From positions 1 through 10,660 of the forward strand of contig JAUPVI010000022.1 in the NCBI GenBank assembly GCA_030917105.1: a stretch of 10,660 nt of DNA. The letters run 5' to 3'. Below, one piece after another: positions 1 to 5,944 of this stretch. Position 1 is the first letter of the stretch, and each line of letters begins with the position of its first letter. This DNA comes from Candidatus Babelota bacterium. Its GTDB lineage: Bacteria; Babelota; Babeliae; Babelales; JAUPTZ01. The notes under the pieces are model-generated. The model searched no databases. It saw only the letters and a program-made list of their open reading frames with translations, and had not been told where the DNA came from. The translations under genes were made by a program, and so were the position numbers.

Positions 1-1358
1 CTGGTGAAAATTTTTCGAATTTCCTTAGCCCCATCTCCTATGAATTTAGTGTCAAAACTGCCACCAGAGACGCTAATTACTTGGCAGTGAGCTTCATTGG
101 CCAATGCACGCACGAGCATTGTTTTACCGCAGCCAGGCTTGCCCATAAGGAGTATTCCTTTTGGAGGTTCAATGCCGAACTCTTTCATTTTTTCCGGATG
201 CTGCAGGCTATATACAAGAAATTTGAACTCATCTACTACGTTATCAAGGCCAGCAATGTCATTAAAAGTGAGATGATCATACTCGCTACCGCTGAGCCCA
301 AAAATGCCGGTTCTCATTGCTTGGCGGGCCTGCTCGAGCGCATATAATACGTGGTCATCAGTGACCTTTGTTGCTTCTTTGTCGCTGATGGCTACTTGAA
401 CAGCACCATTGACAATCGATTTAAGCTGAGACTGACTGAATCCTTTGGTTTTTTCTACTACTGCAGCAACTGTTTCATTACTTACTTCAACTCGTGGGAG
501 GCGGTTTAGATAGTTTCGTATGGTATCAGCGCGGCCTTGTGGTGATGGGAGGCCAACGTTAATAATGTCAAAGCGATGGGGTGCTTTAAATGCTTCGTCT
601 ACGTGCTCAATGCAGTTAGTGGCGGTTACAACCAAAACATTGGTGTTGTGATTGAGCTTGTTCATTTGCGTAAGTAGCTCAATAGTTGTTTGGTTGTATT
701 CGTTATCCCCACCGTTACCTCCCTTGCCGCGCTCGGTTGCTGCAGCGTCGATTTCGTCAATGAAGATTACAGAGGGGGCCGACTGGTGAGCGGCGTTAAA
801 GAGTTCGCGGACACGTTGAGCGCCGGTGCCAACAAATACTTCTACAAAAGAAGAAGCGGAGCATTCGTGAAATGAGTATCCCAGCTCATTTGCAATGGCA
901 CGAGCGAGCATGGTTTTGCCGGTTCCTGGAGGGCCAGCTAGGAGGATTCCTTTTTTGTGCTCACCGCCAAAAAGCTTGAGCCGAGAAGGGTTTCTGAATT
1001 GTTCTACTACGGAACGCAGTTGGCCTACGGCCTCTTCTTGGCCTACGATATTGTTGAAACGGATATCATTGTCTTTTAATACGATACTTTTTTCAGGTCT
1101 GAGGTGTTGTTGTTGTGGCTTATTTTGGTTGGGGCTTTGATCATTTCTATGGATTTCATGATTGGTTTCGGGTACGTCCTTTTCATAATTTGGTCTTTCT
1201 GCCGGCGTATTGTTATCCGGGTTATTGGCAGGAAAGTCATTGAGAGAGAATAGGTTGATGGTGAACTCATTGAAATCATCAAGAAAAAATGGCTTTGCAG
1301 CAAAACTAGGAAGTAGTAGAAGGGTAGCAAAAAATAAAAAAGATCGTTGCATAGACAT
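1..1358 (-). CDS. Tandem AAA+ ATPase with N-terminal signal peptide (partial, 3' end outside window)
   Basis: The visible 452 residues start with a short basic N-region (Arg5), a hydrophobic core (about 7-19) and a plausible signal-peptidase site near PSFAA (17-21). A polar Asn/Gln-rich linker follows to about residue 95. AAA+ domain 1 spans about 98-350: Walker A GPPGTGKT (142-149), an FtsH-like pore loop FVGTGA (175-180), Walker B IFIDEID (198-204), an FtsH-like Gly-rich stretch with NQT (222-224), and sensor-1 TATN (245-248). A second AAA+ domain begins about 363 with Walker A GKPGCGKT (406-413), and the window ends soon after. Domain 1 is closest to FtsH, but there is no second membrane span before it, and whether an M41 peptidase follows cannot be seen. 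The ATG at 1358 has an AAGG/AGGG ribosome site upstream; an in-frame ATG at 1352 is an alternative. It probably works as an unfolding or remodelling ATPase. Substrate and location are unknown, and an exported AAA+ protein would be odd because periplasm lacks ATP. Confidence 0.9.
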   Translation of the reverse strand, partial: MSMQRSFLFFATLLLLPSFAAKPFFLDDFNEFTINLFSLNDFPANNPDNNTPAERPNYEKDVPETNHEIHRNDQSPNQNKPQQQHLRPEKSIVLKDNDIRFNNIVGQEEAVGQLRSVVEQFRNPSRLKLFGGEHKKGILLAGPPGTGKTMLARAIANELGYSFHECSASSFVEVFVGTGAQRVRELFNAAHQSAPSVIFIDEIDAAATERGKGGNGGDNEYNQTTIELLTQMNKLNHNTNVLVVTATNCIEHVDEAFKAPHRFDIINVGLPSPQGRADTIRNYLNRLPRVEVSNETVAAVVEKTKGFSQSQLKSIVNGAVQVAISDKEATKVTDDHVLYALEQARQAMRTGIFGLSGSEYDHLTFNDIAGLDNVVDEFKFLVYSLQHPEKMKEFGIEPPKGILLMGKPGCGKTMLVRALANEAHCQVISVSGGSFDTKFIGDGAKEIRKIFT

Positions 1359-1453
1359 GTACGTATCCCTTACCTTATAGTGAGTGCCCCAAGATGCGCT
1401 GTTTAACGCGCCTTTTTATAAGCTATCAAAGTCATAGGATGAAAGTTGAGAGT
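1359..1453. promoter_or_regulatory. Divergent intergenic region between the AAA+ gene and the lipoprotein-ruvA operon
   Basis: These 95 bases separate two divergently read units and so must hold promoters for both unless transcription comes from further out. A TATAAG hexamer lies at 1417-1422 and a TATCAA at 1424-1429 on the plus strand. TATAAA and TATAAG hexamers are also readable on the minus strand. None has a good -35 partner at 16-18 bases, so no specific promoter is assigned. The ribosome site of the leftward AAA+ gene lies at about 1366-1374. Confidence 0.4.
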
Positions 1454-2056
1454 ATGCACAAAGCGATAAACTTTACCGTGGTACTTACAGGGATTATGCT
1501 TTTGGCAGGATGTGGGTACCATCGACCGCAAGCGGTCCTTACCCCCCCCAATGAAGGACAAGACCAAACAATAAAAAATGTTTTGGTACGGCTTAAGCCA
1601 TTACGTGATTTTGAATGCTCCTATTATTTCGATAACCGTTTGGTTTCTCGCGGTATTCAGCCAATTCAGCTCTATATCCAGAACGATTCAGATTCTTACT
1701 ACGTCCTTGATGCCAAAGACATATCTCTTGATATTATGGGTAAACGGGATGCCGGGTCGGTGCTTTATAAGAACATGGTCGGGCGGTCTATCGTCTGGCT
1801 GGCGGGGATAGCCTTTGTCTGGCAGTTGTTCTTACCGATACTTCTCGTGGATACGCTCTTTTGTATGCAGGCTAATAAGGAAATCACCAATGATATTACC
1901 AGCATCTGTATTAATCCAAAACAGAAGTTGGTCATTGCTCCTCGTAGTCGTACCCATAAAGTGTTATTTGTGCCTGTTGATTCCTATTATCACCATGCTA
2001 CGGTAGTACTTAAGGAGCAGGACAAAGAAGATGGAGAGCTGGCCTTTAAATTTTGA
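1454..2056 (+). CDS. Putative lipoprotein, member 1 of a tandem paralogous trio
   Basis: The protein is about 200 residues with a type II signal peptide: a short Lys-containing N-region, hydrophobic core and lipobox LAGC with Cys20 followed by Gly. It should therefore be lipidated and membrane-anchored. The mature part has an FEC motif at 53-55, a segment PIQLYIQN (70-77), a strongly hydrophobic stretch at about 112-137, and a C-terminal VLFVP (170-174) followed by a beta-like tail ending in Phe. The same order of motifs appears in the two downstream proteins, so the three look like diverged duplicates. The start is uncertain: ATG 1394, 1439 and 1454 are all in frame and none has a good ribosome site. 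1454 gives the most compact signal peptide. An eight-cytosine tract (1542-1549) lies just after the lipobox. The stop codon overlaps the ribosome site of the next gene. No family is recognised. Confidence 0.8.
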   Translation: MHKAINFTVVLTGIMLLAGCGYHRPQAVLTPPNEGQDQTIKNVLVRLKPLRDFECSYYFDNRLVSRGIQPIQLYIQNDSDSYYVLDAKDISLDIMGKRDAGSVLYKNMVGRSIVWLAGIAFVWQLFLPILLVDTLFCMQANKEITNDITSICINPKQKLVIAPRSRTHKVLFVPVDSYYHHATVVLKEQDKEDGELAFKF

Positions 2057-2067
2057 GGAATTGTCTG

Positions 2068-2802
2068 ATGAACCGCATTCTTATGCTGGTTTGTCTGTTT
2101 GCCCTGGGTACGATTGGTTGTGGTCGTAAAAGTTTGCGGGTAGTTGAGCAGACGCCAGTTGAAAATTTTCCTGCTGTGGTCAAACATAATGAGCTGACAG
2201 TATATGGTCGCATTTGTGAGCATGAAGAAATCTTGCAGCAGTTTTCCTGCGGAGAAGATTTATATCATTATTACTATTTGATTCAGCTGCGCCTCTCTAA
2301 TCAGGGCTATATCCGCTATACATTACAGAGTGAGCATTGTTCCTTTTTTGTACCGCCATCTGATGTGCTACGGAAATATACACAGTACGGATATAGTGGA
2401 AGTGGTGTATTGTTTGCATTTTTGAATGCAATACTTTTTTTCCCCGTGTATGCCATTTCAATGCTTAAGTCAGCAGTTGAAACACCACCGTATCTGGCGC
2501 AACCAGATTTGGTAGTGCCTCGCTCGTTTGTTGCATTGAGCTTGTTTTATGCAGGCATTGTTTTATTGCCACTCATCGTAGGGTCGTTGTGGGGAAAATC
2601 ACGTAGTAGCTATGCATTCCATGAGGCTGATCGTTATATTATGACGCAGCGACATCAGTTTTCTTGTGCTCCGTTTTCGACCGAAAATATTATGGTCTTA
2701 ACGCCGCGAGCCGGCTTTAAGACCCCATGCGAAATTGCTTTATACAATCATAAAACACATAGCGTAGAGAAAGTCTCGCTTCCATTGAAGTTGGTGTGGT
2801 AA
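2068..2802 (+). CDS. Putative lipoprotein with internal hydrophobic hairpin, member 2 of the trio
   Basis: The 244-residue protein has an N-region with Arg3, a hydrophobic core and lipobox TIGC, with Cys18 followed by Gly. The mature part carries FSC (59-61), a Tyr-rich run then LIQLRLSN (71-78), and two hydrophobic segments at about 112-133 and 154-175 separated by a Pro-rich loop. The C-terminal part contains IMVLTP (208-213) and a short tail. This order matches the genes on either side, and the hairpin is the longest of the three. The chosen ATG has GAGGAA at 2055-2060, seven bases upstream, and that site overlaps the stop of the preceding gene, so the two are probably translated together. 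An upstream in-frame ATG at 2053 would place extra residues before the signal and lies inside the previous gene. Function is unknown. A lipoprotein that re-enters the membrane through a hairpin is the simplest reading. Confidence 0.82.
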   Translation: MNRILMLVCLFALGTIGCGRKSLRVVEQTPVENFPAVVKHNELTVYGRICEHEEILQQFSCGEDLYHYYYLIQLRLSNQGYIRYTLQSEHCSFFVPPSDVLRKYTQYGYSGSGVLFAFLNAILFFPVYAISMLKSAVETPPYLAQPDLVVPRSFVALSLFYAGIVLLPLIVGSLWGKSRSSYAFHEADRYIMTQRHQFSCAPFSTENIMVLTPRAGFKTPCEIALYNHKTHSVEKVSLPLKLVW

Positions 2803-2842
2803 GTAAGGCGCAATGACTATGATATTTGAGTGAGAAGGATTT

Positions 2843-3517
2843 ATGAGAAATATATTTATGTGTCTTGGTTTAGCGCTATTTACTATTGGCTGTGGCGGTC
2901 GTGCGCCAATTAACCGTGCCAAAGAAGTTCTCTTTGATGTTCCTTACATACAGAAGAAACAGGAGTACGAAACCGTATCGATTGGAGTTAAAAAACTATT
3001 GGCTCCTGAAATAAAGGAATTGTTTTGTAAATCCAGTCAGCTGTTAACTACCTATTATGTGTACTATGTCCGTACGCACAATACTGGTTCTGAGAGCTAC
3101 TTTATACATCTTTCAGGACAGGTCTTGCCGACGCGCAAGGATATTGGAATATTCTTTGATCCATACACAACAATGCATACGATTGCACATATGCTGTTTG
3201 TTGCGCCAGCAGCAGTTGGTCTTGCGATGCTTGCGCCGGATGCGTTGACTTATTTTGTAGGATTCCTTGGATTGAACGTGGGACTGCATTTGGCCGAAAC
3301 GCAGGCTCTGGGTATTAGCGGATATAAAGAATTTGAAAAGCATGTTATTTCTGGCAACGTAGAGCATCGCATGACTAGTATTGTGGCTATACCGTTCTCG
3401 CAAGATCATCACCTTATTTTTGTTCCAAAACGTGATCCACAAAGCCAATGTTTAACGTTTACTATATCGGCACGTAATAAGGTGACTAAAGACCTGGTTT
3501 TTGATTTTACTGAGTAA
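2843..3517 (+). CDS. Putative lipoprotein with internal hydrophobic hairpin, member 3 of the trio
   Basis: The 224-residue protein begins with a compact type II signal peptide: Arg2, hydrophobic core and lipobox TIGC, with Cys17 followed by Gly-Gly. The mature part carries LFC (60-62), a YYVYYVRTHN segment (71-80), and paired hydrophobic stretches at about 112-131 and 134-150. It ends with IPF (183-185) and LIFVP (191-195) followed by a strand-like tail rich in Thr and Phe. The C-terminal LIFVP block and the FxC region align by eye with those of the two upstream lipoproteins. A GAAGGA ribosome site sits three bases before the ATG, a rather short spacing. The gene is 40 bases downstream of member 2 and its TAA stop overlaps the ruvA ribosome site. 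All four genes are therefore probably one transcript. No known family is recognised. Confidence 0.82.
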   Translation: MRNIFMCLGLALFTIGCGGRAPINRAKEVLFDVPYIQKKQEYETVSIGVKKLLAPEIKELFCKSSQLLTTYYVYYVRTHNTGSESYFIHLSGQVLPTRKDIGIFFDPYTTMHTIAHMLFVAPAAVGLAMLAPDALTYFVGFLGLNVGLHLAETQALGISGYKEFEKHVISGNVEHRMTSIVAIPFSQDHHLIFVPKRDPQSQCLTFTISARNKVTKDLVFDFTE

Positions 3518-3520
3518 GGA
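3516..3520 (+). promoter_or_regulatory. Ribosome binding site that fixes the ruvA start at GTG 3527
   Basis: AAGGA lies here, overlapping the stop of the preceding lipoprotein gene. It is six bases from GTG 3527 but directly abuts the in-frame TTG at 3521, so only the GTG is correctly spaced. Starting at the GTG also gives the N-terminus MIERLHG, which fits the usual RuvA beginning. Confidence 0.6.
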
Positions 3521-3526
3521 TTGATT

Positions 3527-4126
3527 GTGATTGAACGTTTACATGGTTCCGTTGTGGCGGCTACCGACCGCACTATTGTCGTTATGGCGGGAGGGATTGG
3601 ATTTGGTGTGCAGGTTGCTGATGTTACTCAATTTGCTTCAAATGCTGCTACGACGGTCTATACTTACGTCCATTGGAACCAAGAAAAAGGGCAATCGCTT
3701 TTTGGGTTTGTAGACGAACTTTCGCGGCAGTTGTTTTGTTTGCTTATTAGCTGTCAAAAAATTGGTCCAGCATTGGCCCTTGGTTTGTTGCGTCAGCGCG
3801 AGCCTGCAATCATTATGCAAGATATTGTATCAGGAAATGTTGCAGGGCTTAGTAGTTGTCAGGGCATTGGAACGAAGAAAGCAGAGCTTATCATTTATGA
3901 GCTACGAGATAAGATAGGCACGCTTGCTGATATGCCAGCGTTTGCCGATGCACCGGGTGCACAGTTGAAGCATATGCAAGATGCACTGCTTAGTTTGAGT
4001 TATTCACCACAGGAAGCAACTAAGGCAATTACCTATGTTGCTGGCCTGTATAAAGGGGAATTGCTTCCCGACCTGAATGTGTTGTTGCGAAAGGCGTTGG
4101 CTTTTTTGTCTGCCCCACGCGAATGA
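3527..4126 (+). CDS. ruvA: Holliday junction branch migration complex subunit RuvA
   Basis: RuvA binds four-way Holliday junctions and loads the RuvB helicase ring for branch migration in recombinational repair, acting in the cytoplasm. At 199 residues it is close to the usual length of about 200. The N-terminal OB-fold domain I (1-62) begins MIERLHG and ends with the typical LFGF block (58-61). Domain II has two helix-hairpin-helix motifs, CQKIGPALAL (76-85) and CQGIGTKKAE (111-120), which contact the DNA backbone. A variable linker around 130-145 leads to the RuvB-binding domain III (about 148-199, starting DALLSLSYS). It is the last gene of the lipoprotein operon; ruvB and ruvC are not in this window. 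Its TGA stop directly abuts the stop of the convergent gene. The link with the lipoproteins is probably just shared transcription. Confidence 0.95.
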   Translation: MIERLHGSVVAATDRTIVVMAGGIGFGVQVADVTQFASNAATTVYTYVHWNQEKGQSLFGFVDELSRQLFCLLISCQKIGPALALGLLRQREPAIIMQDIVSGNVAGLSSCQGIGTKKAELIIYELRDKIGTLADMPAFADAPGAQLKHMQDALLSLSYSPQEATKAITYVAGLYKGELLPDLNVLLRKALAFLSAPRE

Positions 4127-4804
4127 TCATTTCTTGGTTAATTGAGCGTGAGTCATGTCTATTGCTCGACCAATAATTACCAGGACGCCAAGTATGATGA
4201 GGCTGTTTTTTACGGTAGTACCGTATTTTTCAAGCCAGGACCGATGATCTCTAAAGATCTCTTGTTCAATGCTGAAGAGTTTTTCATTGAGCGTGGTTAA
4301 TAGAGGACCACGTGCGCTCACTAGGTCATCTCGTTGCTTGGTAAATGATTGTACTTCCGTTGGTGTCGGTTGATGGCCTAAGTGCTGGGCAAGATTGTAC
4401 AGAATAAGATTTGCATACATACAGGGGCGAGAGGCAATCTCAATTTCTTGGACAATTGTTTTACGTTGTTCAAATAAAGTAATTAAGCGTTCAAGGTTAT
4501 CCGGGTCTTGTTGCACTTTGAGGCAGGCATTGGCTATAACGTGGTAGCGGTGCACTGCTTGTTGAATAACCGATATGTGTGCGGGGTCCACTTTGGTGGT
4601 GGTGAGTTTATTGATAAGGATATCAATCTCTGCACCAAAAAGATTTGCTGTTCTCTCGTTGGCGAGGATGGTGTCTCGTATGGTATACGATTGCATCTGC
4701 AAGAACTCTAGGGTGCCTGCAATATTAAAAGTGTCTGCGGAAAACGGGTCATGTTGAGCGGCCAATGTTGTGGCACAAAAAAAGAGAAGATAACGTTTTT
4801 TCAT
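4127..4804 (-). CDS. Exported coiled-coil protein with C-terminal membrane anchor, unknown function
   Basis: The 225-residue product begins MKKRYLLFF, a classical signal peptide with a plausible cleavage after LAA (14-16). A long helical region rich in Glu, Gln and Leu follows, with possible coiled coil, from about 30 to 195. A hydrophobic span at about 201-215 and a short Lys-rich tail close the protein. It is thus likely to be exported and held in the membrane by its C-terminus. It is the last gene of the leftward operon, 18 bases after the preceding gene. No Shine-Dalgarno sequence precedes the ATG, in contrast with its neighbours; instead a good promoter-like pair lies just upstream. Its stop abuts that of ruvA on the other strand. 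No family is recognised, and the shared exported or helical character of its neighbours suggests a joint envelope role. Confidence 0.75.
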   Translation of the reverse strand: MKKRYLLFFCATTLAAQHDPFSADTFNIAGTLEFLQMQSYTIRDTILANERTANLFGAEIDILINKLTTTKVDPAHISVIQQAVHRYHVIANACLKVQQDPDNLERLITLFEQRKTIVQEIEIASRPCMYANLILYNLAQHLGHQPTPTEVQSFTKQRDDLVSARGPLLTTLNEKLFSIEQEIFRDHRSWLEKYGTTVKNSLIILGVLVIIGRAIDMTHAQLTKK

Positions 4805-4810
4805 GCAAGC

Positions 4811-4839
4811 AGTATAACCGGCCTACGCTGTTCGTTCAA
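4811..4839 (-). promoter_or_regulatory. Candidate sigma70-type promoter giving a nearly leaderless message
   Basis: On the minus strand a TTGAAC (-35-like, 4839 to 4834) is followed after 17 bases by TATACT (-10-like, 4816 to 4811). Transcription would start at about 4804, which is the A of the ATG of the downstream gene. That gene has no ribosome site, which fits leaderless translation. The -35 and spacer lie in the end of the upstream coding region, so a chance match is possible. Confidence 0.35.
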
Positions 4840-5317
4840 ATAAAAAACTTCGTGATTTTAATACATGCACCAATCTGGTTATTTCGGGGTCTTTGGCGCG
4901 GCGGGCTTTTTCGGCGTACTTATCAAGAAGTGCTTCATTGGCCTTCATTACGGTGCGTGACTCGAGTTCTTTTTCGTTAATAGTAGCGCGGATTATTTTT
5001 TCCTCTTCAACTGGCAGACCTGAGGAGCCGGTTAGTGTTGCAGAGAGCTTTGCAATATCATTTTCTATGCGGTCTATTTTTGCGGTTAACGCGGCTAATG
5101 GTTGTGGAATTCGATGTGAGATATAGAGGGCAGTCAGATCTTTTTCCCGGGTTGCGGCAGTTGCATTGAGCTCCTGTACAATTGCTGGTTGACGACGCCA
5201 TTTGTTGCTGATGATAGAAAATGGGTTTTGTTTTGGTTGCCTGAAGATATAGAGAGAAATAAGGCTGCCGAGGGCTATGATTATTATTGCAAGGGCTGCG
5301 GGCGCTGGTTTCTTCAT
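4823..5317 (-). CDS. Membrane-anchored coiled-coil protein, unknown function
   Basis: The 164-residue protein has a Lys-Lys N-terminus, one hydrophobic span at about 6-25 with no clear cleavage site, and then a charged, mostly helical remainder. The helix 73-95 (LAALTAKIDRIENDIAKLSA) has a heptad look and a second charged helical stretch covers 103-145. A single-pass protein with N-in topology and an extracytoplasmic coiled-coil domain is likely. Its ATG overlaps the TGA stop of the upstream gene as ATGA, and GAGAGG lies five to six bases before it, so translation is coupled to that gene. The next gene in the operon follows after 18 bases. No family is recognised. It could act as an assembly or spacer protein for its operon partners, but that is inference. 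Confidence 0.72.
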   Translation of the reverse strand: MKKPAPAALAIIIIALGSLISLYIFRQPKQNPFSIISNKWRRQPAIVQELNATAATREKDLTALYISHRIPQPLAALTAKIDRIENDIAKLSATLTGSSGLPVEEEKIIRATINEKELESRTVMKANEALLDKYAEKARRAKDPEITRLVHVLKSRSFLFERTA

Positions 5318-5943
5318 GCGGTCCTCTCATGAGTTACTGACGGTGAATGAATAGGAGAGAGTTCTCCAAGAGCGGTGTTGCAGGAAAGATCCTCGTTTTT
5401 TTTGAGGCTGTATAAGCATGGGCGGTTGCTTTGGAGTGTTACTAGTGCATCGGTTGCATAGACATAGCCAATCTCAGTTCCTTGCAAATGATAGTTTCGT
5501 TGTGGATTGTAACGCAGCACAGTAGCGTGTTGTTCTGACGTCGTGGCAATGGTGAGAGAGATAATTAATCCATCGGGGGCTGAAATGTGGATTGTTGTGC
5601 TAGTGTACGGGGCACGTGTGTAGTGCGTTACAGTGCCAGCTATCGGTAAGTGGATGCGGTGATAGTGATGGAGATGCATCTGAATTGTTATGTGATGAGC
5701 ATCTTGCTTTGTAATTACGCCGGCTACTGGGGAAAGAATGAGTCGCTCGTGATTGCGCGGGGCTAATGGCTTGGTCCGGTATCTACGCAGCATAAATTGC
5801 GCAAGCGTTGGCACTTTGTCGGTAGTAAGAGTGAATTGGGTGAGGTCAATGGCATATTGCCTGATCATTCTCTTTACATACCAACTACTTAATGAGGATT
5901 GATGCCACCAAGCCTTAATAGTTTTACAGATTACCGACCACAT
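5314..5943 (-). CDS. Phosphatidylserine decarboxylase-like protein, catalytically degenerate
   Basis: The 209-residue protein follows the phosphatidylserine decarboxylase (PSD) plan: a VPTLAQFMLRRYRTKPLAP lead-in (44-62), SPVAG (71-75), YHRIHLPIAG (94-103) and TEIGYVYATD (156-165). In E. coli PSD these match the FNEFFVRPLR region, PADG, DYHRVHMP and QEMGRFKLGST. Both family histidines are kept (His95, His98). The catalytic Asp is Ala74, and the LGST self-cleavage site, whose Ser becomes the pyruvoyl group, reads YATD with Thr164 at the Ser position. Normal maturation and decarboxylation are therefore unlikely. It is shorter than E. coli PSD (322 residues), with compressed loops. ATG 5943 is preferred: GGTGAG lies seven bases upstream and only one base separates it from the previous stop. 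An ATG at 5976 would overlap that gene. The stop overlaps the next start as ATGA. It may bind lipid or act as a scaffold; a remnant under decay is the alternative. Confidence 0.8.
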   Translation of the reverse strand: MWSVICKTIKAWWHQSSLSSWYVKRMIRQYAIDLTQFTLTTDKVPTLAQFMLRRYRTKPLAPRNHERLILSPVAGVITKQDAHHITIQMHLHHYHRIHLPIAGTVTHYTRAPYTSTTIHISAPDGLIISLTIATTSEQHATVLRYNPQRNYHLQGTEIGYVYATDALVTLQSNRPCLYSLKKNEDLSCNTALGELSPIHSPSVTHERTA

Positions 5944-5944
5944 G

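Noticed and set aside
1076..1330. Open frame on the minus strand inside the start of the AAA+ gene
   Set aside because: It lies in another frame of the same strand as the AAA+ gene, whose signal peptide, Walker motifs and ribosome site are clear; the overlapping product has no recognisable features.
1..1358. Assignment of the AAA+ gene as ftsH
   Set aside because: FtsH has two membrane spans before one AAA+ domain and then an M41 peptidase; this protein has one hydrophobic segment and a second AAA+ domain following the first.
1396..1417. GCGC-loop-GCGC followed by five T, resembling a terminator
   Set aside because: The stem is only four base pairs with an eight-base loop, and no gene ends upstream of it on that strand.
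5058..5330. Minus-strand frame starting at ATG 5330 upstream of the membrane-anchored coiled-coil gene
   Set aside because: GAGAGG is well spaced for ATG 5317, which also gives a proper membrane span and ATGA coupling; the alternative frame gives a basic, feature-less product.
5314..5943. Naming the gene psd as an active decarboxylase
   Set aside because: The Asp of the PADG motif is Ala and the LGST cleavage site is YATD, so the pyruvoyl group is not expected to form normally.
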